Origin: Caprella mutica
Taxonomy: Eukaryota > Arthropoda > Malacostraca > Amphipoda > Caprellidae
Reading direction: 5' to 3'
DNA length: 64,000 nt
Assembly: GCA_947561585.1 (NCBI GenBank)
Contig: CANNZV010000864.1
Span: 186,001-250,000 of the forward strand
Of the stretch, positions 39,201 to 50,800 are shown piece by piece. The stretch's first letter is position 1. Each line of letters begins with the position of its first letter. The position numbers and the translations under genes are program-made. Below the pieces are notes generated by a model that did not search any database, was not told the DNA's origin, and was given only the letters and a program-made list of their open reading frames with translations.

Positions 39201-42200
39201 AATAATGATGAATTAAATTGAAGAGCGTATACAAACAATAAGCACCCTTATTATCATTAAAAAAACATTGACTTTATATTCCCAGAGCAAATTGAATATC
39301 ATGATCGATTGCATATCTTCAATAATCAAAAGATAATTAACTGATTATTTCTATTATTAAATTAGAGTGAGTGATGCATCACCTTAAAAACAATAAAAAA
39401 CAGGTCTGCTTTTTCACTATATAATTGCATATACAATCATTTCCATCACCTCCTCTCATTGCTGTAGGTGACTGTTCTCCCGATTCACAATAGATAAACT
39501 TCCTGTGTTTTGCCGGAACGAAACAGACTAAAATTATCAACATTGAGAGACGTTTTTTGCTACTGTATTCCTATATTGTGTATTATCAAGGTAATTTTAG
39601 TATTAAATTTGTATATTTAGGTATTTGTTTGGTTGAAGATTATTTTCTACCATAATAATCGTTCCTCGATTTCATGAATTTTACAGAGTAAACTATTTTT
39701 AGTTACAGTAATGGAAAATATTTATTTATGATTGAATTGTAAATTCAAAATTATCACTGACCACTTTACACAGAGAGAAACTTACGGAATGACCATAGGA
39801 GATTAGTTGGGGTTTTCAACTTAAATATTCTTCGCTGGCCCCACCATAATATTTCTTAAGTATAGTCAACATGTGTGCAATGTGCAGGTTATTCTCTATG
39901 ATACATGTAGTGCTATGCACTTTTTTCATAGTAAGAGTGACTATAAATAATAAATGTAGACCACATGTGGAGAAAATAGAAATAAACGGCAAACTTACTT
40001 TCATCTCCCACTACGAAAATCTTATATAAGTAATTTATTAAAGGTGTTAATCCATTTTTCATGGTGAATTTAATTATTTTTTGTTGCTTTTAATGACTCA
40101 GCTGAACGGTAAACAGAATTAGAACGGCAATTAGAATTTTACGTTTTTATGGCTTTACCAGTGATTGATTATAATTTATTAATTTCAATTTTTAGTGCAG
40201 ATAATTTGATTTTAAATAAGAAATATGTAAATTGAAAGCAAAATAGTATTGCATTGTATTAATAAATAAAAAAATAATAAATAAATAGTTTAAAAAAAAT
40301 AGATAAAACTAATTTAAAAGAAAATAATTATTCAGTTCATCAATATGAGAATTAAAGAGTAATTTATTTGAGAAACAATTACGAAACTTAACCCTAATGA
40401 GTTTGACGTGTGTTTTCTAGGCACATCTTGTTTAGATTACTTTATATATATCATGTCATTCCTTTAGATTTACTGGCCTTTCTTGACTTTGTTCCTATAT
40501 GAATGCCAAACATATTTTAGTATACAAAAGTTGAAAAATATTTACGTATCGTCGTAAATCAGCGTAAATCACGTAAATTATGAAATAAATTGTACCTTGG
40601 TGACGTGTGGCAACGTATAAATACAGTATGGTTAGCCAATACTCACGAATTTGTCCACGTTTTCATGGACTACAGACACATGGGTGATCTGTGATTGGGT
40701 TACACTCCTTCCAATCACAGCTCTGCTCTCTCACTTGCCAATGTCTTACATGCCTATTTATTTATTTCTCCTAATATGTTCTACATTTTTACTTAAAATG
40801 TGGTACACATTTATTTAGTATATATACTAACAACTTGTAAAAAGTACGGTACCATAGGTTTATAAATAAGACATGTGTTTTTATTACACATAGTCAAACC
40901 TTCCCGTTGATTCTGACAGTCAAACTCATTTGGGTTAAGGAACGGATACTACATTAATTAAAAATTGGAAATGCAATAAAGACAATGCAGTGTTTAAAAT
41001 AAAATAAAATCTAGTATATGTGTTTCTTTAAAAATTGTTCTATATACCTACTATATATATATTTTTTTTTTCTTCAGTACTAAAATAAGGTAAATTAGAA
41101 TTATTAGATCTTCTAGGATGAAACTGAGTTGGAACATATTATTTTCAAAATTAGGTATCGAAAGAATCATAATAAATATAAATAATATTGCTCAAAAAAT
41201 TAATTAGAAAATGATCATAAGACTTCATTAAATTTAAAAAAATTTACATTTCATTATTTGATAACAAAGAAAACCCTTCAAAATCCCAACTTATTTTAAT
41301 TTCAAAAGAGAGATGTTCATAGGAAGGTAATAGAATGAATTGGAATATAGAAGTACGAATATTTAAAAATAAGTCAATAAATTTGTATGATCTGTCCATC
41401 CAAATTTCAAAATGCATTATTATCATACAAGAAAGTATAAGACTAAATTCAACGTTTGATTAAACATAATATAAGAAAATATCATGTAAAATTAACAGAA
41501 ATTGAATAACAAAACAGTTTTTGAACGCTTTAATTGCACGGAATTTAGTATTCCTCCACCTGTTCAGTGTTCACACTTTCCCCCTTTTCACCCACTCTTT
41601 TTCGGTCCATAGCCTTGCGACACAATATAGGCAGTGAGTCGTGTACCGGGATGCTCCATGGCATGCTTCCGTTTTCCTCTCTATGGTGTACAGGAGGCTG
41701 TAATTACCTCATTGTCCTCTTTTTTCAGATTGGATGTACGCTGATGCAACTGCTTTAGGTTGACGCCTAGATAGACTATCATGTAATGGAATAGGAGAGA
41801 GAGTGAACTGGGTTGGTGATATTGTAACATTTGAAAAGTAAAATATGTAATAATGTAACTTATAATTCTGAAAACCAAAGAATATTAAGTGGATAATTAA
41901 ATTACCTTTCAACCCACTACTATAATATTCAAATTAGGTAACAATAAGCAACATTTACTTATATTTTTTATCTTAATATTTCATTTATTATTTTAACTCT
42001 CAAGAAATTCGAATATCTATTCCATGAGGAATGAATATACAATAAAGATATTCGATGATATTATCATTAACAATTTTTTTTCAGTATTAATAACTCATGT
42101 TTAAGTTAAGAATTAAGGAAGCAAAGACTATATCATTCAAAATCGATGTTTAATTCTAGAAATAGTAATTGAAGCTAGTGTCAGAATTTTCCAAATTCTG

Positions 42201-42231
42201 AAAATTTAATTTCATAATCATACTTTTTATT
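36293..42231. other. Long non-coding stretch, no gene seen
   Basis: Very A+T-rich. Points of note are a perfect CRE-type palindrome TGACGTCA at 37719-37726 inside a GC-richer patch (37600-37830), a CGTAAATCA-type repeat near 40550, a hairpin at 40689-40720, and a GC-richer patch at about 41550-41760. None amounts to a gene. The short open frames (60-73 codons) are unconvincing. Confidence 0.45.
40689..40720. other. Perfect 10-bp inverted repeat containing CCAAT boxes
   Basis: CTGTGATTGG at 40689-40698 and CCAATCACAG at 40711-40720 are exact reverse complements around a 12-base spacer. Both arms contain an ATTGG/CCAAT core. TATAAATA lies upstream at about 40616. This could be a factor-binding site or a promoter relic, but I see no gene next to it. 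Confidence 0.45.
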
Positions 42232-42850
42232 ATGTCTGATATCGAAATAGATAATTACAAAATGAGACTAATTAGTCAAATACAAAGAATTTTACAATTC
42301 ATCGTTTGACTGTTTGGAGAATTGCTAAAAATTTCAAAGTTATTGATTCAACCTCTAATAAACCAGGACGATGTCGTAAACGAAGCGTTCGGACAGAAAA
42401 AAATGATCAAAAACGCAACGGGAGAAGTTGCGATGAAACCAACATTGATCTCATTATAAACTGGCTGCTGAAACCGATGTTGCAAATTTCAATGTGTCGT
42501 GTTCTTAAAGAAGAATTGAGAACAAACAATTAAAATTCATAATTTATAAGAACCATCTTGAGAGATAGGATCGTTCCCTAACTTGGTGTTCAAAGAAGAG
42601 GAGGAATTTGACATTGAGAAAGTTGTGAACCATTATAGAGTGATTGAGTTCTTGAAGTTTTGATCGGACGTCGAAATGTACACTGGTAAAGTCTATGATG
42701 CATGGTTCGGGATTCCGTGACAATCACTGAAAATATTCCCTCGTATTCTTTCCTTTTAGGATCGAAATGTTCTCAGAAAAGTACATTTCTAACAATCGAA
42801 GATATTTCCACGGGCTAAAGAACACTTTTAGGGTTAACAAAGGGTCTCCG
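42232..42850 (+). pseudogene. Decayed Tc1/mariner-type transposase (relic 1)
   Basis: The N-terminal DNA-binding part is still readable. A likely start (ATG at 42232, MSDIEID) is followed by a frame change and then HRLTVWRIAKNFK and a GRCRKRSVRTEK segment (about 42297-42400). This is the helix-turn-helix and GRPR-like linker typical of Tc1/mariner transposases. Downstream, CRVLKEELRT and, in other frames, EKVVNHYRVIE (about 42612) and a VYDAWFG-like stretch match the expected order of the catalytic half. Stops and frameshifts break it throughout, and no complete DDE set survives. Terminal inverted repeats were not found. The 16-bp satellite begins about 120 bp further on. Confidence 0.82.
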
Positions 42851-42967
42851 ACACGTTTGGTTCGAAAGTGACATAATACAAACTTAACTGAATACTATTA
42901 TTTTTTGTGTCAAATGTCCTATAGGACCCTTTATTTAATGGTTAATAAATATTAACAGCAGCTATAA

Positions 42968-43725
42968 ATACACCATGCGATAATTACACCATGCGATGAA
43001 TTTACCATGAGATGAATTTACCATGTGGTGAATTTACCTGCGATGAATTCATAATGAGCATGAGATGAATTTACCATGCGATTAATTCACAATGCGTTGA
43101 ATTCACCATGCGATTAATTCACCATGCGATGAATTCGCCACGCGATTAATTCACCATGCAATGAATCCACCATACGATGAATTCGCCATGCGATGAATTC
43201 ACCATGCGATGAATTAGCCTTGCGATGAATTTTCCTTGTGATAAATTTACCATGCGATGAATTAACCATCGATGAATTTACCATGTGATGAATTTACCAT
43301 GCGATGAATTTACCATGCGATGAATTTACCATGCGATTAATTTACCATGGCTTGAATTTACCATGCGATGATTTTACCATGCGATGAATTTACCATGCAA
43401 TGAATTTACCATGCGATAAATTTACCATGTGATGAATTTACCATGCGATGAATTTACCATGCGATGAATTAACTGCGATGTGCTTATCATGCTATGAATG
43501 TACCATGCAATGAATTTACCATGCGATTAATTAACCGTGATTTGTTTACCATACGATGAATTTACCATTCGATGAATTTAACATGAGATGTATATACCAT
43601 GCGATGAATTAACCGCTATATGTTTATCATGCTATGAATTTACCATGCCATGAATTCATCATGCGATGAATTTACCCTGTGGTGAATTAACCGCTATGTG
43701 CTAATTATCATGCTATGAATTTAAA
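42968..43725 (+). repeat. 16-bp satellite array, about 47 units, with higher-order pattern
   Basis: Units follow CCATGCGATGAATTTA (16 bp), with many point variants such as GAATTC for GAATTT, and TGTGATG or TGCAATG. Towards the right end a diverged set of units (GATGAATTAACCGC, then TATCATGCTATGAAT) recurs near 43468, 43604 and 43678. That indicates a second layer of periodicity at roughly 75-135 bp. No coding potential. Confidence 0.96.
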
Positions 43726-46700
43726 TTAATCCCTCGGGAAGTTTTTGAAGAGAATATATTATCATTTACATCAATGTTGGAACGAACATCAAAGGTTACA
43801 TTTTTATACAACAATCAATAACCAAATTATCTCTAACAAATACAACAAAAAATTCAGTCCAAGAAAGAAGAAGTAAAAACTGATTAAGAGATATTTCTCC
43901 TTACAATTCAGTAGGCCCTCTAGCTATAGTTTTGATTGACTGTAATTAGAAAGGAATAAATGGAGTCATTCTCCAACTCATTGCCCTGATAAGCAATCTT
44001 ATTGGGGAGTCTCCAGTTAGCAATGAAACATCCAATAACTACTGTAGTCAGGTAAAACTACGTAAAGTACTCCTAAAATGAAAGTAATTGTATGGAAGAG
44101 TGTAGATATAACTAATATATGAGGATAGAAGCTGTACAGAATTATAGGAAAGGAAATGATCGATAATCATAGTGCAAAAAGTCAATAGAAGTTACAGGTT
44201 GCAAACTGTCGATTACCTACCATTCGTTCAGCTATTTCTTGAAACATATTAGTTTGGAAAATTATTGAATACATATTATAAATTAATAATACAAAATTAA
44301 ATCAAAATTTATTAGATGATAAAACAATATAATATTTTTTAACACTACCCTTTTATTCTTGAAAATTCCGTGTAAAACTCCGGTTTGTTGATTCTTCGGC
44401 TACGGGAATGGCTCAAGGCATACATATAGTAATCCGCTGCGTCTATTTTTAACAGAGATAAAGACATTAAAATACAGCCTTGTTCAAATTCATCTCATCT
44501 GAAATGTAATCATTCTATACATGCAGAACATCTTTTACTCTAAACTGTCTTCCATTGAAGGAAGAAGCAGTTGCTTTCAACACTTTCACTTGGTGTTCAT
44601 CCCGTAAGAGCACTATGTATGCAAACGATACCAATTGTCACTTTTTAAACAACTGAGACCAAATTAGATGAAGCAAGTCTGCACGGAGGTTCCTTGGGGA
44701 TCGTTTCTTTTCTGTTCCTCTCGAGCTACAATGCAATCGTCCAGAAAATAGTTTAGTTAGCCGGAATCTTGCAATACACGCTCGCCTCCTCTCTATCTTA
44801 GCTGCCTAATTTTGCAAAAAAGAATGTCTGAGAGTATTACAGCCGTACGTGATGTCATTTAGGATCCGAATTAAACCTACTATCTTGATGGTATTAAAAG
44901 CATCCCACTAAATTAATTAGGAGTTTGAATTGTATCAAATTGCAAAGAATGGAATGATATTTATAAATCAAATTTAGAAATTGATATGAGATGGTAATTT
45001 TATAAATTGCTTTATTATCTATGTATGTTATATTGATAGTCTCTTTTAATTGATCGTGGTTATTATCCCTTAAATTTTGATTATAATAAAAGAAGTGTTA
45101 ATTGAATGTAATGGTTTTCTTCTCACGAATCTAGATTTCAAGTAAGAATATGTCTGTTAATCATCAGCATCAAGGAATCTGCTCCTTAGACCAAACTGTC
45201 TGATCTTATGGAATTGCTTCCCATTACACTGTAATTTTTCTAAAGAATTCTACAGAATTGTGAAGGGAAGCTGAGACCTTTGTCTCTATAATAAAGACAC
45301 CCAACAGATAAAAATTAGCCATGTTTGCCTATAAAGGATGGTATGCTCCTTTAAATCCAGGTTTGGGTGTTTTTGGAGTCATGTGTTGTTGTTTAGTCTG
45401 TTAGAGAGACTCAATGGTGAATAGGAAAGATGTACAGTTCAAAATCCAATTTGAATCCATAAGGTCCAAAAAAATCTATCTGTTGCCCACAGAGAAACTA
45501 AATTTATCTCCGACCGTCCATTTTTACGTCTCGTCACATTATTAAGCTCGGCAAAATTTAAGGAACTCCAAATTCGATCATTTTAATGATTCACATTCTT
45601 AATGGAAGAACCATTTTAAAGGTTCTTGTCATTCTTCTCGATTGAAATTTCCAAGGAAGCGACTTCTGTCAGCTCTCTCTTGAAGGTCATGCAGTAAGCT
45701 CAGCATTTTAAAAGCTTTTGTTTTCAGATCTTCAGTCAGCACTCTATACATTGAAGGTTTGGTAACACTTGCTTCTGTCTTCTGTACCGTGAAGATAACG
45801 ATGAGAGAGACATGGGTTTTGAGCCATGGTCCTTACACCTCATTTATGCCTTCGACCTTGTTTATTAGATGTTGAACCTGTCTCCTTGAACTTTTTTACA
45901 ATTTCCTAAACAGTTTAACGATTCATTAATCATTTTTCATGTAATTAATGACTTAGTCCCTCATTCGCTATATACAAAGTATGAATTTGTAAGCTGTAGG
46001 ATACCCAAAATGGGAAGATTATGACACTTGCTTTTAAGATAATATGAATTTCTAAGAGTCAAACTTTTATTTCTAATGATATAATTTGAAATTTAAAGAA
46101 AAGGCTTAATCGTTAAATAAATGTTAACATAATACTTATATATAAAATCAACAGCTATCATCGGAAAATAGTTTCTCATTATATCGATTACATGTAAATA
46201 TTAATTTCAATATTTCATATAATATCATAATTCAGTCATTAGCTTTGGATTTTTTTGTTTGAAAAATATTCTAAGAAGAAACACTAAATGATTTATTTTT
46301 TTGAAATAAACTACGATTGAAACAGTCATCTTAGACAGATAATGTTTTAATCGTCGATTGTAAATCAACGATTGAAAATTGTCTACTGGTTACATAAATA
46401 CAGTTAGAGGAATTGACAAATTAATTCATGAACTACTTTTCAAATTCCAACATTTTCAATATCCTATTTTACAATTTTGAACTAGAAAGTCATGTACCAC
46501 TTCACCTTTTCTGCTTCAAAGTTCATAAAATGACTCTCTCAAAAAGAGAATAATTCAGTCTTTGACAGTTTGTTACGAATAATGGCTTCATTATAATTTT
46601 ATTATCTATAGTCATTTCATTAGTGAGTTTCATTGAGCTGTGCCGAGTGTTATGAGTTAGCTAGAATGACGCTTTATTCACATTACTGTAGCACATTAAC

Positions 46701-47384
46701 TAACATAACTCTCAAAGCTATAGGAGAGGATGTCATTAGAATTAAAATTAATGAACTAACCCTTATATAACTGCAGTGACATAGCTGCTAAATGAGCACA
46801 GTGTATTCTATTATTCTAATATGCAATGTATGTGACATTTCATTGATTATTTTCGGTAAAATATATATTTGTAAATTGAATTAATATAAATTTTACTTTT
46901 AAGAAAGTTAATTCTAATTTTACTGATATATCTCCCACCATTTGAATTCTGTTAGAGTCCGGTTCCCTCTACCCCATTATAATTATCATCTACTTTTCAC
47001 TTAAACATTCCACGTTACTTCTCTATCAAAATAACCTCCCTTCAATTACTATAATTCCTCTGATAAATAAACCCCCCAGTCGATGTTTCTTTTTGCCGAA
47101 GTGTGCACACTCCAAAGAAGGTTTGACTATTTTATGTTCCGGTGAGCGTATTTGTGCTGTTCGTTTGAAGTGGTAGAAGCAAGGCGCATTCTAGCGACTT
47201 TTCCTCAAAATACGATCTCTGGAGGCTTCTTTGTTGCATTTTTGAACAGACTTCATGCAAATAAAACAAGATGAAAGATGCGAACTTCTTTTCCATTCTT
47301 TGGAATGGTTATACCTATGCGAATTGTATAAAATATTGTGCAGTATTTTATGCACTGAACGTAGGAGAATAATATGAAGATGTA
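43726..47384. other. Non-coding stretch, no gene seen
   Basis: GC-richer patches at about 44560-44850, 45200-45880 and 47080-47280 stand out from the A+T-rich background, but no frame stays open in them. They could hold regulatory DNA, an unspliced non-coding RNA or small exons. I cannot support any specific call. Confidence 0.4.
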
Positions 47385-47855
47385 TTATACTGTGCTACAT
47401 GCATAAGATATTGTGCCAAATGTGTAAGATATTGTGCTACATGTGTAAGATATTGTGCCACATGTGCAAGATATTGTGCTACATGCATAAGATATTGTGT
47501 CAAATGTGTAAGATATTGTGTCACATGTGTAAGATATTGTGCCACATGTGTAAGATATTGCGCCACATTTGTAATATATTGTGCCACATGTGTAAGATAT
47601 TGCACCACATGTGTAAGATATTGCGCCACATGTGTAAGATATTGTGCTACATGTGTAAGATATTATGCCACATATGTAAGATATTATGCTACATGAGTAA
47701 TATAATATGCTATATACATGTATAAGATATTGTCCTACTCGTTTAAAATATTTTGCTACGTGTAAGTTATTATGCTACAAGTGTAAGATATGTTGCTACA
47801 TGTAAGAAATTTTGCTCCATGCATAAGATATTATGCTAAATGAGTAAGATATTAA
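47385..47855 (+). repeat. 21-bp minisatellite, about 22 units, many with an E-box
   Basis: Units follow GTGCCACATGTGTAAGATAT (plus one T), 21 bp long. They are well conserved in the left two thirds and decay into variants such as TATGCTACATGAG to the right. Many units hold the palindrome CACATGTG or its ACATGT core. As 21 is a multiple of three, long frames stay open on both strands (47399-47725 plus, 47348-47629 minus) as heptad repeats. These are artefacts of the array. Confidence 0.95.
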
Positions 47856-50800
47856 ACTAGTAATAGGTTATATTAGCATACATATATTACAATATAACGA
47901 CCTATCACGAACAAGCTAAAGAACATTATATCAATAACTTGCTATCATTGATTCCTAAACTAAACTTATAATATATAAAATAAATATTTTTCTTCCATTA
48001 CTCCAGAGTAGATTCACGATTTGTGTGAACATTGCCGTAAAAAGGCCATTGGTGTAATTTGGAGGCAGATAAAGAAGCTAAATAGCCGACAAATTTTCAA
48101 GATTGGAATTGATTTTTGCTTCAATTGCCTCATGTGTTCTGGGAGAAGAAAGAGATACCTTAGATCAAGAGGGTATTTATCTGATCAATTCTATCAAATG
48201 TTTCGATATCGGTACCAATTTTCACGATAACTAATGCTTGCTTAATCAAGAAGTATATTATAATGCAATTATTTGACAAAACTTGATATATAATATGAAC
48301 AACTTAATTTGTTACAGCTTAGAATAAAATAATAAATTCAGGGTTCTTTAGAAGTATAATAAATGAAAATATGAATAGACAGGACCTGAATCTGAAAAAC
48401 TTTATTCTTAAATATTTTACCAAATAATTCAACTATAAAATTGAATTATTTCAATCGCGAAGTATATTAAAATTACCCTTCCCTTACTCGAATCAGCACC
48501 AAATATTCGTATGAATTGGAATAAAATTATACAATCTCCTAAGAATCCCTATTCAGTTTTCTATAATAAGCCCAATGCAATCAATAGATTTCCTCTCAAA
48601 ATCACTGGATATAATCATAGCAATAATGATAATAAGTTGATATGATAGTTTGATGTTGGCTCATAGAAATAAGACAATGGCTTCCAAACTTCCAATCCCC
48701 TTGCTCTTCTCCCCAATGAAAAGAGAGGAGGAGGTGAAAGTACCATTTTCTTGGGGATATAAATGCCATAATCCCATAGCTGGGCACACAGCAGACCTAA
48801 TTGTGTTTGCTTATCTCGGGCCGCAGTAGGAAGAAGATACCGTTTGTTTGGAGAGCTCAGTAGGAAAGACTTGCAAAAAGAGAAAGAAATGCTGATATGA
48901 ATTAGTCTCGAATTAACATTGAAATTATTTTGTATTGAAAATCCATTTCTGAATATTCATTGTAGTTATTTAGGCTCAAATAATATTCATCAAGTCATTC
49001 TAAAAAAATCATACAAAAGTAGCGCTGCAGCTAGCTATTAGCTAGCTATCGAAGGAGAAGGGTAAATATGTGCCCATATCGTATATTTCATCGCTCATAA
49101 AATGATGCATTGTGATTCGTAAAGACTTAATATTGCGCATTTTTAAAATTTAAGCCTCGATTGATAATTCGTACTAGTTAATGAGTTGTTATCTCCATCA
49201 TGAAAACCAATTCTGTTTTGAATCATATAAAAAAAGCATTTAAGTAAGTTGAATTTAACAGATTTTTCTTATTTCTTAAGGATCTTTTCGATTTGTTATC
49301 CAAGTATATACAATCTACTATTAACTTACCACTTTTATATCATTCATAAGGTATTAATGCATATAATATTAATTTCCAACATTGTGAAAAACAATTCAAT
49401 TGTTCAAGCTTCAGTCTTTTAACCATGCAATAAAAATCGTCCAATATCATATACATTATAATAATTTTCAAAAGGAAATCTGACAAGTGTCTGTTCCCCA
49501 GTTATCAGCAGGGGATATCATACCACGATATGCTGATGTATGTGGAGGGGGGCTCAAATTAATTAGTTTGAATGCATCAGTGAGCATCATAATCAGTATC
49601 AGTAAAACACATTAATTAACATAGCATAGGCAGCATGGGGCAAAATTGATGAATATTATTAGCTTAATTAATTATGTAAAGATCTAAGCTATTCATTTCA
49701 TGATGTTCAAATGATTTTATAGAATAATTGATATCAAAGAAATTGGATTAATTTCAATGAAATTTCATATTAATAACGGTGAATAATAACTGTAATAGAG
49801 TTATGCTAGAATGAATATCACTTTATATTAATAATCAATTCTATAATGGTGCTATATTGATAAAGTTGTTTAAATTGTTGAAGATAAATAGTTTTATAAA
49901 TATATCAGTTATGAAGGTAAAGATTATACAGTTAAATTCACACATCTTGTTACATTTCATTAATTGGTTTATATAATATATCAATGTTCTGATATTGGAA
50001 ATTTATCAAAAAATAAAACTGATAAATTTCATTCATATTGTTTTTTTATATTAAAACAACGAAAAAAAAATGTTACCTTCTAAAAATGAAAAGAACTTCA
50101 AATACAATAAATGCCATATCAATTGAATAAACAATATTTCTATAACATTTCATTAGTTGTTCAATTCTCATGTAGCGACTACAATTGCATCAGTACTAAT
50201 GAGAATCAGTTACGCCGTCTCAACAAATAGCAAAACATGCGGCCATATTTTAGAACATGATATTGAACTTGATGATACATATATGAATAGATCATAGTCT
50301 TGTGTATTCCTAATTATGTAGTGAAGTGATGAAATAGGATTCATTATTTTATTCATAATATATCATAAATCTATTTAAGTGATGAGAGGTTATTCTTCAT
50401 AAAACAATCATGAGATGCATTATAAAAAATAAAATCGTTCCTCAGAAAATTTGGTGATAGGGTGTCACAAGAATAGGAGAACCCGATTTAATTTTCTATG
50501 GCTAAGAAATGACCAATTTTTTTCTATTTCTGGTAAATAAAAAAGTGTTTTTAAGTGATGTATTTAGTTATAGGTTTTAATATTGGCTTGCAAATTGGCT
50601 GATCAACTGAATGATACTCTATTGATTAATTATTTTCGCATGCTGCATAATATTTTTTTTATGAAAATGCATCAATCGATCCATTTATTGCAATAATGAA
50701 TTAAATAAGCGGAAAACTGATGAAAAGATATTCTATAAAATTTGTGTATGAAGATATACAAATTCTTACGAAGGTCGTCATGATTCCAACCATGTAAAAT

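Noticed and set aside
47348..47725. Long frames on both strands (93 and 108 codons)
   Set aside because: Both are read-throughs of the 21-bp array. Simultaneous frames on opposite strands of a repeat are expected when the unit is divisible by three and free of stops.
48021..48230. Basic 69-codon frame with four cysteines, zinc-finger-like at first sight
   Set aside because: The Cys and His spacing does not fit a known zinc finger, there is no ATG start, and there is no flanking splice evidence.
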